Positions 1 to 5,911 of a stretch of DNA of 5,911 bases are shown piece after piece. Under the pieces are notes generated by a model, which worked only from the letters and a program-made list of their open reading frames with translations, did not search any database and had not been told where the DNA came from. The DNA lies in NCBI GenBank assembly GCA_002729275.1, contig PBTP01000021.1, positions 13,687 through 19,597 of the forward strand, written 5' to 3'. The DNA comes from Roseibacillus sp. (GTDB taxonomy: Bacteria > Verrucomicrobiota > Verrucomicrobiia > Verrucomicrobiales > Akkermansiaceae). Every line of letters starts with the position of its first letter. Positions within the stretch are counted from its first letter, which is position 1. The position numbers and the translations under genes were made by a program.

Positions 1-425
1 CGCCCGCCAGAGAAATGCGCCACCGCACTGTCAAATTCTTCCTCAGCCTGATCGAGCATTGCCAATGCCCGGGTCAGCTCTCCATTGAAAGCCTCTCTCT
101 GCCAGCCCTCCGGCTCTACTTTCTCAATCCGGGTCAAATGGGCAGCAAATGATTGGCGCGTCTGCTCAAGATCTTCAAGCTCCTGCCGTAATTCAAAAAG
201 CTCCCGGTCAATCGATGTCACGGAAGTTGATAGGCGCTCTGTAATTTCAATCTGACCACTGAGGAACTCCTCCTTCTGGCGGTTTAGCTCATCCATCTCG
301 CACTTCTGCTGTTCAAGCTGCTCCCTTTGGTACTGCAGCACTTCTAACTGCTGCTGTGCCTCCCGTAGCTGCCCCTCGAAGTCCTCGCCTGCGGGCGAGG
401 TCTGGTGCTCATCTCTCAGACTCAT
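1..425 (-). CDS. Hydrophilic coiled-coil protein, unknown function (partial, C-terminus outside window)
   Basis: The minus strand is open from near base 476 to the left edge, so the 3' end is missing. I prefer the ATG at 423-425 because AAGGGAG lies six bases before it, a strong ribosome-binding site. An in-frame ATG at 474-476 would add 17 residues but has no good site. The roughly 141 visible residues are very rich in Glu, Gln, Leu and Arg, with long heptad-like stretches from about residue 17 to 105 (such as QLREAQQQLEVLQYQREQLE), then a break near a Pro-Glu-Gly-Trp segment and a second helical stretch. There is no signal peptide, membrane segment or catalytic motif. This fits a cytoplasmic structural or scaffolding coiled coil. 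Coding is supported by the long open frame and codon pattern. I do not recognise the family, and the missing C-terminus may hold the informative domain. Confidence 0.75.
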   Translation of the reverse strand, partial: MSLRDEHQTSPAGEDFEGQLREAQQQLEVLQYQREQLEQQKCEMDELNRQKEEFLSGQIEITERLSTSVTSIDRELFELRQELEDLEQTRQSFAAHLTRIEKVEPEGWQREAFNGELTRALAMLDQAEEEFDSAVAHFSGG

Positions 426-476
426 CTGAGTCTCCCTTAGTCGAAGGTGTTGTGTGTGTTCAGTTCCAGCAGCCAT

Positions 477-596
477 GGCATATTTTCGGGTGAAGGTAAA
501 AAAAGGGCAGGGGACCTACGGTTAAGATACCCAAACGGATTATTTTTGGCTAGCAGATAGTTTACATTTCTTAACTAAAGTTACGACACGCCAGAA
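477..596. other. Non-coding AT-rich leader or spacer
   Basis: No start codon here opens a reading frame of useful length on either strand; the only minus-strand ATG is followed at once by TAA. A run of seven A (498-504) reads as seven T on the minus strand, but no convincing stem precedes it, so I do not call a terminator. TTAACTAAAG (571-580) resembles TTAACTATAG (5194-5203), which lies in the likely promoter of the SufR-like gene. A weak plus-strand promoter with TAAAGT (576-581) as its -10 box is therefore possible, but I see no good -35 box at the right spacing. The coiled-coil gene's promoter should also lie here or further upstream. Confidence 0.4.
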
Positions 597-745
597 TGTA
601 GACCCTCGGCTTAAGGAGTCACACTAAACCCACCGGCTCTACGAGGGTGAAACCCTAGGTCCTATTCGTGGATCGGACCGGAAACCGTTAGCCTCGAGAT
701 CCTATCAGATTACTCTCTGATCCGCCCAAGAGCGGATAATATCCG
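597..745 (+). ncRNA. Candidate structured RNA with competing stems (strand tentative)
   Basis: This non-coding stretch holds many perfect complementary segments. ACCCTCG (602-608) pairs with CGAGGGT (642-648), but AGGGT (644-648) can instead close a tight hairpin with ACCCT (652-656). GGTCC (658-662) pairs with GGACC (675-679). ATCAGA (704-709) pairs with TCTGAT (716-721). ATCCGC (720-725) pairs with GCGGAT (732-737), and CGGAT (733-737) can instead pair with ATCCG (741-745). The plus strand is slightly favoured because extra G-U pairs form there: GGAGT (615-619) with GCTCT (636-640), and ATT/GAT inside the 658-679 stem. I checked by eye for tRNA, 5S rRNA, SRP RNA, RNase P, tmRNA and the common riboswitch cores and recognised none. 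A 6S-type RNA cannot be excluded. If transcribed on the minus strand, it would instead be the leuB 3' region or the leader of the coiled-coil gene. No U-tract follows the last stem on either strand. Confidence 0.3.
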
Positions 746-751
746 ATTTAC

Positions 752-1858
752 CTAAAGGCGTTCCACGATCGCATTACCCATTTCACTGGTATTGACCCTC
801 TTCTCGGTTTCCAACCCGCTGAAGATATCCCCGGTCCGGTAGCCAGCAGAAATCGCCTCTTCTACTGCTTTGTCAACGCTATCGGCGGCTGCGTTCTCTC
901 CCAGAGAGTAGCGAAGCAACATCGCGAGAGACAGAATCTGAGCAATTGGATTAGCAATGCCCTGACCGGCGATATCAGGCGCCGATCCTCCGCTTGGCTC
1001 ATAAAGTCCAAAATTCAATCCGTCATCATCCGGAGATCCAAGGCTTGCACTTGGCAACATCCCAAGGGAACCCGAAATCATGGCCATCTCATCAGACAGG
1101 ATATCGCCAAAGAGATTGCCGGTCACGATCACGTCGTAGTCAGGAGCATAGCGGATCAGCTGCATGGCAGCATTGTCTACGTAAAGATGAGAGAGCTGGA
1201 CCTCCGGATAGTCTCTTGCCACCCTGATCACTGTCTCGCGCCATAACACCGAGTTCTGCAGCACGTTCGCCTTATCGACCGAGCAAAGCCGCTTATCTCG
1301 TACCATCGCCGCCTGGAAAGCGACTCGCGCGATCCGCTCAATTTCACTTGTCCGATAGACCATTGTGTCCACCGCGATCTGCTCGCCGCCTTCCTCCCGC
1401 CGCTCCTTGGGAGTGCCAAAATAGATCCCTCCCGTGAGCTCGCGCACGCAAAGGACATCAAACCCTTCGGGGATGAGACTGTTTTTCACCGGCGAAGCAT
1501 CGATCAAAGCAGGGTGACACACCCCTGGCCTCAGGTTTGCAAAAAGGCCAAAGTGCTTTCTGAGCGGAAGAAGAGCGCCACGTTCCGGTTGGATGTCTGG
1601 CGGAAGATTCTCCCACTTTGGGCCTCCGACGGACCCAAACAAGATTGCGGATGCGCTCTCGCATCCCTCCAGAGTTTCTTGCGGTAACGGGGTGGCGTTT
1701 TCGGTCGCATCGAGCGCCGCCCCTCCCACCGGAAACTCCTCAGTAGCGATCTCAAAGTTGTGCTTTTCGGCAAGTAACCGAAGGACCTTTAGGGCCTCGT
1801 CCATGACTTCAGGGCCAATCCCGTCTCCGGGAAGAATTGCGATACGGTGCTGTGTCAT
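752..1858 (-). CDS. leuB: 3-isopropylmalate dehydrogenase
   Basis: LeuB catalyses the NAD+-dependent oxidation and decarboxylation of (2R,3S)-3-isopropylmalate to 2-oxoisocaproate, the third step specific to leucine biosynthesis, as a cytoplasmic homodimer. The 368 residues are full length for the family. Visible landmarks are the N-terminal [10 protein letters not shown] (residues 9-18), the substrate arginines in [16 protein letters not shown] (R100, R110) and in [11 protein letters not shown] (R139, with Y146), the catalytic lysine in DKANVL (K196), VDNAAMQLI (D228) and the metal-binding aspartates in [10 protein letters not shown] (D252, D256). [14 protein letters not shown] (291-304) is the cofactor loop; its Asp-Ile pair (295-296) is the form found in NAD+-dependent isopropylmalate dehydrogenases rather than in NADP+ isocitrate dehydrogenases. 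The ATG at 1856-1858 places the glycine loop at the usual distance, although I see no strong ribosome-binding site. No other leu genes are visible, so leuB stands apart from them here. No leucine-rich leader peptide precedes it. Confidence 0.97.
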   Translation of the reverse strand: MTQHRIAILPGDGIGPEVMDEALKVLRLLAEKHNFEIATEEFPVGGAALDATENATPLPQETLEGCESASAILFGSVGGPKWENLPPDIQPERGALLPLRKHFGLFANLRPGVCHPALIDASPVKNSLIPEGFDVLCVRELTGGIYFGTPKERREEGGEQIAVDTMVYRTSEIERIARVAFQAAMVRDKRLCSVDKANVLQNSVLWRETVIRVARDYPEVQLSHLYVDNAAMQLIRYAPDYDVIVTGNLFGDILSDEMAMISGSLGMLPSASLGSPDDDGLNFGLYEPSGGSAPDIAGQGIANPIAQILSLAMLLRYSLGENAAADSVDKAVEEAISAGYRTGDIFSGLETEKRVNTSEMGNAIVERL

Positions 1859-1953
1859 GACGGGGAATTAGCGTTTCCGCCTTACAAGTGAAATGGAATT
1901 CGCGTGGGATTTTTGAGTAGAGTTTCGAGAACGTTCCTACAGGGTAGCCCGCA

Positions 1954-2925
1954 GTGGACCTTTTCGCAGACTGTCTCTGGCTTACCGTTGGTCTGGCCCT
2001 TCTTTATCTTGGTGGAGAATGGCTGGTTAAGGGGGCCCGGGAGATCTCTCTCATGATGGGGATATCCCCTCTGGTGGTGGGACTTACGGTCGTAGCCTTT
2101 GGAACGAGTGCGCCAGAGCTCTTGGTCAGCCTGCAGGCAAACCTCCTGAATCCGCCCAAGGGCGACATCGCTCTCGGAAACGTTGTTGGGTCCAACATTT
2201 GCAATATCGCGCTCATTCTCGGCGTTGGGGCAGCAATCCGACCCATGTCGGTCCACAGGCAGGTCATTCAGAGAGAGATGCCCATTCTGCTCATCATCTC
2301 CATTGTATTTATCTTACTCCTGCTTGACGGGAAAATTCAACAAATCGAGGGTCTTTGCCTCTTTGCAGCAGTCATCGCCTATACCGCTCTCAGCTTGCGT
2401 CAGGCGAGAAGGACTGGTCTGAGTGAGCAAGCTCTGAAGGATGACAATGAAGAGGAACCCGTCAAGACCTCAGGGAAGAGAACCCTCGCTAACATCAGCC
2501 TTCTCATCGTTGGCATTGGAGCCCTCGTGATTGGAGCGGACCGGTTAGTGCTGGGGGGAAGCAACATCGCACGCCATTTTAATGTCCCGGAAGCAACCAT
2601 CGCCTTGACGATCGTGGCCTTTGGCACGTCCCTGCCAGAGCTAGCGACCTCAATCGTGGCAGCATTACGACGACAGGGAGACCTCATTCTTGGCAACGCA
2701 GTAGGGTCATGCATTTTCAATGTCCTATGCGTGGTTGGACTCACCTCGAGCATTTCACCCCTGAACCGAACCTCCGAACTACAAAACTGGGACCTCGGGG
2801 TAATGCTGGCCTTCACTTTGCTCGTGTTCCCTTTCGTCTGGCGGGATCGCCTTCTCGGGCGGAGGCAAGGTGTCTTTCTTCTTTTCGGTTACGCCAGCTA
2901 CATCTGCTACCTTGGTATTCGCTGA
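1954..2925 (+). CDS. CaCA-family Na+/Ca2+ exchanger-like membrane antiporter
   Basis: This is an inner-membrane cation antiporter of the Ca2+:cation antiporter family (YrbG-like branch), expected to move Ca2+ against Na+ (or K+/H+). The 323 residues show the two diagnostic alpha repeats. The first has GTSAPE (50-55) and GNVVGSNICN (75-84); the second has GTSLPE (224-229) and GNAVGSCIFN (247-256). E55 and E229 match the paired ion-binding glutamates of the family. Hydrophobic segments are arranged as two five-helix halves, joined by a charged loop (about 150-178) containing DDNEEE. The start is GTG: an in-frame TAG lies at 1945-1947, leaving no earlier start, and AGGG stands about nine bases before the GTG. 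It is divergent from leuB, with 95 bases between. Its last 147 bases run antisense to the end of the neighbouring membrane-protein gene. Ion specificity cannot be read from the sequence. Confidence 0.93.
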   Translation: MDLFADCLWLTVGLALLYLGGEWLVKGAREISLMMGISPLVVGLTVVAFGTSAPELLVSLQANLLNPPKGDIALGNVVGSNICNIALILGVGAAIRPMSVHRQVIQREMPILLIISIVFILLLLDGKIQQIEGLCLFAAVIAYTALSLRQARRTGLSEQALKDDNEEEPVKTSGKRTLANISLLIVGIGALVIGADRLVLGGSNIARHFNVPEATIALTIVAFGTSLPELATSIVAALRRQGDLILGNAVGSCIFNVLCVVGLTSSISPLNRTSELQNWDLGVMLAFTLLVFPFVWRDRLLGRRQGVFLLFGYASYICYLGIR

Positions 2926-3801
2926 TTCACTGACGGAATGACTCCCCGCTGATGATTCCACGGGGCAGGGGGCGACCTCTGCAAAAGCGCTCATCTGCTC
3001 AGCTTTTCTTGAGGCCCGAACCGAGGAAACCATTTTCCTGGTCGTGGCCAGAAACCATGACGCATCTTTTCCTGAAAACTGGTCGCTTGTATGCACTGCC
3101 CGGTTCCGGGCTATGCGCAGCTCGTGAAAGATCCCCACAAGATCCTCCGGAATGATTCCAGCCTTTGAGGCAGTAGGAATGAGCTGGTTAGGTCGTGTGC
3201 TTGGCACGTGAACATTGTCGTTCAGCAGGGAGCGTTGCAGAACACTCTCTACGCAGCGGTATCCTTCGAGGGCCACGAGGTCATAATGACCTGCCTCCAT
3301 TAACTCCTCCGCTCGCTTCAAGTGCGCCCTCGACTCAAAGGCGAGACGATCGACTGTATGCTGCCGATCCCTGAGGTTCAGCGTCGCCGAGGCAATCTTG
3401 GCAATCAAAAGGCCGGCTCCACTGGCAATCAAGGCAATCGCCAACTTGGAAATTTCTCCCGCGAGGGGGGAGCTGGAAATCCAGACTACACCCTCAGCGA
3501 CCTTGATCGATAAGAACACAATCGCAAACACCGGAGGAAAAAGAAGGGTGATAGCGTAAAACAGATTGCCGACCCGATGAGCAAGCCCGAGTGGATTGTC
3601 TGTTATGAAATCAATCGCATAGAAATAGATCACACAGCCCAGGAGACCGAGCATCATGAAATAAATAAACCTGAACTGCACGACCACTCCGAAAAAGGAA
3701 ATCCCCTCGTGACTGAAATCCCGCACTACCGAGTGAAGAGCGAAAAGAACCGCAACGAGCGCGAGCGCAAAGAGGATTTTGGCTTTGGCGAAGTCGTTCA
3801 C
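2779..3801 (-). CDS. Four-helix membrane protein with HEPN-like cytoplasmic domain
   Basis: I do not recognise a named family, but the architecture is clear. Of 340 residues, the N-terminal part has four hydrophobic segments (about 7-23, 45-65, 78-100 and 116-138), so the protein should sit in the inner membrane. A soluble helical domain follows (about 145-265). It carries HYDLVALEGYRCVESVL (172-188), then FHELRIARNRAVH (225-237), which contains an R-x4-H motif (R232, H237), then a final helix (DASWFLATTRKMV, 246-258). This order resembles HEPN/DUF4145-type all-helical domains, many of which are RNases while others are non-catalytic. The tail from about 270 is low complexity, rich in Ser, Glu, Lys and Pro. 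The start is GTG at 3799-3801; a TAA in frame at 3820-3822 excludes an earlier start, and I see no strong ribosome-binding site. It lies 139 bases downstream of kamA on the same strand. Membrane location is well supported; the HEPN assignment is moderate; the function is unknown. Confidence 0.85.
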   Translation of the reverse strand: MNDFAKAKILFALALVAVLFALHSVVRDFSHEGISFFGVVVQFRFIYFMMLGLLGCVIYFYAIDFITDNPLGLAHRVGNLFYAITLLFPPVFAIVFLSIKVAEGVVWISSSPLAGEISKLAIALIASGAGLLIAKIASATLNLRDRQHTVDRLAFESRAHLKRAEELMEAGHYDLVALEGYRCVESVLQRSLLNDNVHVPSTRPNQLIPTASKAGIIPEDLVGIFHELRIARNRAVHTSDQFSGKDASWFLATTRKMVSSVRASRKAEQMSAFAEVAPCPVESSAGSHSVSESANTKVADVAGVTEKKKDTLPPPEKAIPPDEREHEQSEGQHYPEVPVL

Positions 3802-3940
3802 GGGTGAGAAGAGCGCCTGTTAAGAGGTCCCGGCAAACCATAAGGCATCTGAGATAATCTGGGAAGCCGAAACGTCTCCACCCCACTCCAACCCGCTAGC
3901 CAAGGCCTCTTTTAAGACATTATCTGCCCAAGCTCCTCAA
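3802..3940. other. Spacer between kamA and the membrane HEPN-like gene
   Basis: There is no coding frame of note. AAGAGG (3822-3827) and CCTCTT (3906-3911) are complementary and frame most of the spacer, with GGC and GCC as a possible inner pairing. No stem followed by a T-run exists on the minus strand, so I call no intrinsic terminator for kamA. The length suggests that the membrane-protein gene has its own promoter here, but I cannot pick out convincing boxes. Confidence 0.3.
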
Positions 3941-5110
3941 TCACATCAGCAACTTGCTCAGCTCCTGTCCTTCAGAATACATGAACTCCTTGCCTTCGTA
4001 GTTACGCAGCAGAGTTTTGTCCTCGTCGCTATTTAGGACATAATCGGGATTGAGAGGGATTTTCCCACCGCCCCCCGGCGCGTCGATCACGAATTGTGGG
4101 ATCGCATACCCGGTGGTGTGGCCCCGAAGCCCCTCAATAATCTCCAAGCCTTTCTTGATCGGAGTGCGCAGGTGAGCAGACCCTTTGATCAGATCACACT
4201 GATAAAGATAATAGGGTTTTACCCTGCAGAGCAGGAGTTTATGAACCAGAGCCCGCTGCACTTCGACGCTATCGTTGACCCCCTTGAGGAGAACGGACTG
4301 GTTACCGAGCGGGATACCAGCATCAGCAAGACGACCAAGCGCATCCCTTACTTCACAGGTTAGCTCCCGAGGGTGATTGGTATGAACAGATAAAAACAGG
4401 GGGTGGAATTCCCGTAGGATATCACACAGAGCAGGCGTGATTCGCTGGGGAAGGAAGATTGGAATCCGACTACCAATCCTGACGAACTGGATATGTTCAA
4501 TGCTTCGGAGACGAGAAAGAATTCTCTTCAGCCTGTTATCAGATAGAAGGAGAGGGTCCCCGCCAGAGAGAAGGACATCTCGAACCTGCGGCGTATTTTC
4601 AAGATATTCGAAAGCAGCTTCCAGTTTGGTCTCCAGATGCTGTTCACCAACCCCTGAAACCACTCTCGAGCGGGTACAATATCGGCAGTAGGAGGCACAG
4701 CGATCGATGACGAGAAGTAACACCCTGTCTGGATAGCGATGGACCAGACCTGGCACCGGCATGTGGCTATCCTCGCCACATGGGTCGGCCATCTCCGTCG
4801 GATCCTCAAAGGTTTCTGCAACCTGAGGGATAATTTGCCTGCGAATCGGGCAGTCTGGATTGTCCGCCTCTATCAAGTTGAAGAAGTGCGGGGTGACCGC
4901 TGAGGCCAATTTCGTGCCAGTGAGCAGAATTCCAGCCCGCTCATCCTCAGATAACTGGAGGTAGCTTTCCACCTCTTCCAAGCTCTCGACCCGGTTTCTC
5001 ATCTGCCAACGATGATTGGACCAGTCCTCGTCGGAAACACCCTGCGTGGACCAGTAGCCCGGCGCTGCGGAGGTAAAGGAAACCTCGGAGTCGTAATCAA
5101 TGTCTGACAT
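3941..5110 (-). CDS. kamA: L-lysine 2,3-aminomutase (radical SAM, PLP-dependent)
   Basis: KamA interconverts L-alpha-lysine and L-beta-lysine, using a [4Fe-4S] cluster, S-adenosylmethionine and pyridoxal phosphate. The radical-SAM cysteines are in CASYCRYCTR (C138, C142, C145), the SAM-contacting motif is LLSGGDP (180-186), and the PLP lysine is in DAPGGGGK (K350). The two aspartates that bind the lysine side-chain amine in the clostridial enzyme are present: D306 in YQCDL and D343 in VIDAPGGGGK. Glutamate 2,3-aminomutases have Lys and Asn at these places, so lysine is the expected substrate. The 389 residues include the C-terminal extension after K350 that is typical of KamA, and CRYCTR differs from the CRYCFR typical of the shorter EF-P-modifying EpmB. 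AGGGG sits six bases before the ATG. The product could feed lysine fermentation, N-epsilon-acetyl-beta-lysine osmolyte synthesis (with AblB), or another use of beta-lysine. Neither ablB nor kamDE lies in the window, so the pathway is open. Confidence 0.93.
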   Translation of the reverse strand: MSDIDYDSEVSFTSAAPGYWSTQGVSDEDWSNHRWQMRNRVESLEEVESYLQLSEDERAGILLTGTKLASAVTPHFFNLIEADNPDCPIRRQIIPQVAETFEDPTEMADPCGEDSHMPVPGLVHRYPDRVLLLVIDRCASYCRYCTRSRVVSGVGEQHLETKLEAAFEYLENTPQVRDVLLSGGDPLLLSDNRLKRILSRLRSIEHIQFVRIGSRIPIFLPQRITPALCDILREFHPLFLSVHTNHPRELTCEVRDALGRLADAGIPLGNQSVLLKGVNDSVEVQRALVHKLLLCRVKPYYLYQCDLIKGSAHLRTPIKKGLEIIEGLRGHTTGYAIPQFVIDAPGGGGKIPLNPDYVLNSDEDKTLLRNYEGKEFMYSEGQELSKLLM

Positions 5111-5121
5111 CAGAAACCCCT

Positions 5122-5149
5122 AAACTACGGGACGAGCGGCACTTGTCAA
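5122..5149 (-). promoter_or_regulatory. Possible kamA promoter
   Basis: On the minus strand a perfect -35 box TTGACA (5144-5149) is followed after 16 bases by TAGTTT (5122-5127), which matches the -10 consensus poorly. Transcription from it would start at about 5115. That would cut off the AGGGG ribosome-binding site (5117-5121) and leave an almost leaderless mRNA. Either the true -10 box differs, or the -35-like box serves mainly as half of the inverted repeat at 5143-5163. Confidence 0.25.
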
Positions 5150-5163
5150 AAGCCGGTTGACAA
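5143..5163. repeat. Perfect inverted repeat, candidate shared operator
   Basis: TTGTCAA (5143-5149) and TTGACAA (5157-5163) are exact reverse complements separated by seven bases (AAGCCGG). The repeat lies midway between the divergent kamA and SufR-like genes, and each arm contains TTGACA read outward in one direction. It could be a dimeric regulator's operator, two back-to-back -35 boxes, or both. It does not match the CAAC-N6-GTTG form reported for cyanobacterial SufR. Confidence 0.4.
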
Positions 5164-5176
5164 AAAAACGGTAATC

Positions 5177-5204
5177 TTTACGGTTAATACATCTTAACTA
5201 TAGA
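5177..5204 (+). promoter_or_regulatory. Possible promoter of the SufR-like gene
   Basis: TTTACG (5177-5182), 16 bases, then TATAGA (5199-5204) gives four of six matches in each box and a start near 5211, with a short leader before the ATG at 5222. The better -35 box, TTGACA (5157-5162), has no good -10 at standard spacing. The direct repeat ACGGTAAT (5168-5175) and ACGGTTAAT (5180-5188), 12 bases apart, overlaps the -35 box. It could be a binding site for autoregulation. Confidence 0.3.
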
Positions 5205-5221
5205 AACAAAGAGTCTTACAT

Positions 5222-5911
5222 ATGTTTTCACAAGCACTGCGTGATATTGCACGCCCCACATACGCCGAAATTCTTGAAGCACTGAAGAGATCCGACGGGA
5301 TGGCGGTCTCGGAATTAGCAAAACAGCTCCAAATGAGCTATATGGGCGTCAAACAGCACTGCGTCAACCTTGAGAAAAAAGGGTATTTAAAGACATGGCG
5401 AGTCCCTCGCACCCAAGTTGGGCGCCCTGAGAAGCTTTACCGGCTTACCGAGGCCTGTGAGGAATTATTCCCCCAGGCAGGGGTGTCCCTGACCCTCAAT
5501 CTTTTGCAGGGTATAAGGCAACTTTACGGCGAATCTGCTCCAGAAAAGATGCTCTTTCATCACTTTGAGGATCAGCGGCAGCGGTGGGCCGAAAGAATGA
5601 AGGGAAGAAATTCCCTTGCTGAAAAGGCAACCAAGCTTGCCGAGCTTCGTGATTCTGAAGGCTGCTTCAGCAAGTGCACCTATGAAGCTCAGGACGGGCT
5701 CCGTATAGAGGAATACCATCATCCGATGTCTGCCATTTTTGAAACCTACCCCAACGCAATCCGGATGGAACTGCAGATGATGGAGCAACTTCTTGGATCC
5801 AGACTTTCACGAAAGACGGCCGATACTGGTAAGGGCCGTGAGGTTATCATCTACGAAATCTCCTCTCTGGGCTCCCCGGCAGAACGAGGCGTCTTCAACG
5901 GAGTACAACAG
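5222..5911 (+). CDS. SufR-type winged-helix transcriptional regulator (partial, 3' end outside window)
   Basis: The frame is open from the ATG at 5222 to the window edge, giving 230 residues with no stop, about the usual length of SufR-family proteins. Residues 14-55 form a helix-turn-helix (AEILEALKRS, then VSELAKQLQMSYMGVKQHCVNLEKKGYL), followed by a wing with GRPEKLYRLTEACEELFP (67-84), the hallmark of SufR-type DeoR-like regulators. The C-terminal half keeps the family outline, with an EEYHHPM segment (163-169) and a YPNAIRMELQMMEQLLG segment (176-192). In classical SufR these regions carry the cysteines that bind the Fe-S cluster. Here the equivalent places hold H167 and I180, and no cysteine stands in the later segment ending in GREVIIYEIS. 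The nearby cysteines C148 and C152 lie before this region. The start has only a weak AGAG ribosome-binding site eight bases upstream. The gene is divergent from kamA. Family members often precede a suf Fe-S assembly operon, which would lie to the right. I infer a cytoplasmic DNA-binding regulator with an altered or absent cluster. Confidence 0.85.
   Translation, partial: MFSQALRDIARPTYAEILEALKRSDGMAVSELAKQLQMSYMGVKQHCVNLEKKGYLKTWRVPRTQVGRPEKLYRLTEACEELFPQAGVSLTLNLLQGIRQLYGESAPEKMLFHHFEDQRQRWAERMKGRNSLAEKATKLAELRDSEGCFSKCTYEAQDGLRIEEYHHPMSAIFETYPNAIRMELQMMEQLLGSRLSRKTADTGKGREVIIYEISSLGSPAERGVFNGVQQ

Noticed and set aside
498..504. Run of seven T on the minus strand as a terminator ahead of the coiled-coil gene
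   Set aside because: The preceding bases form at most a two- or three-pair stem.
611..656. Small gene after the AAGGAG sequence at 613-618
   Set aside because: No start codon lies at a suitable distance; the first GTG (647-649) is about 30 bases away and meets a stop after two codons.
720..745. Intrinsic terminator for leuB just after its stop codon
   Set aside because: Strong short stems exist, but no T-run follows them on either strand, so a classical Rho-independent terminator is not supported.
1593..1871. Open frames opposite leuB, kamA and the exchanger gene
   Set aside because: They are antisense or shifted shadows of well-supported genes, with no recognisable protein features or ribosome-binding sites.
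1929..1936. Palindrome GAACGTTC between leuB and the exchanger gene, considered as a LexA-type box
   Set aside because: It lacks the four-base gap of GAAC-N4-GTTC sites, the symmetry ends at eight bases, and neither neighbour is an SOS gene.
3822..3911. AAGAGG/CCTCTT inverted repeat framing the spacer downstream of kamA, considered as an RNA element or mobile-element ends
   Set aside because: Only six pairs are 78 bases apart with little inner structure; this is expected by chance, and no target duplication is seen.

Overview
The window looks like ordinary chromosomal DNA from a Gram-negative-type bacterium of middling GC content. A Verrucomicrobiota (Opitutae-like) origin is my best guess, from the style of LeuB, the KamA plus SufR-family pair and the loose gene packing. 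It is only an inference, as there is no rRNA or other phylogenetic marker here. I see no insertion sequence, phage gene, CRISPR array or tRNA.

Layout. On the minus strand at the left edge is the N-terminal part of a hydrophilic Glu/Gln-rich coiled-coil protein (about 1-425). A non-coding stretch of roughly 275-325 bases follows, with a dense cluster of complementary segments (597-745) that may be a structured RNA or an untranslated leader. Then comes leuB on the minus strand (752-1858), encoding 3-isopropylmalate dehydrogenase. A CaCA-family Na+/Ca2+ exchanger-like gene (1954-2925) is divergent from leuB. Convergent with the exchanger, and overlapping it by 147 bases, is a minus-strand gene (2779-3801) for a four-helix membrane protein with a HEPN-like cytoplasmic domain and a low-complexity tail. 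Upstream of that, also on the minus strand, is kamA (3941-5110), a radical-SAM lysine 2,3-aminomutase with its iron-sulfur, PLP and substrate residues intact. Divergent from kamA, and running off the right edge, is a winged-helix regulator of the SufR type (5222-5911+). It lacks the cysteines that bind the Fe-S cluster in classical SufR.

How the genes fit together. They do not form one obvious pathway. LeuB is biosynthetic, the exchanger is a housekeeping cation antiporter, and KamA makes beta-lysine. The only pair that looks functionally joined is kamA and the SufR-like regulator. They are back to back, 111 bases apart, and share a perfect inverted repeat containing a TTGACA box in each direction. 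The least explained parts are the alternating-pairing region at 597-745, the membrane-bound HEPN-like protein with its antisense tail, and the regulator with missing cluster ligands.
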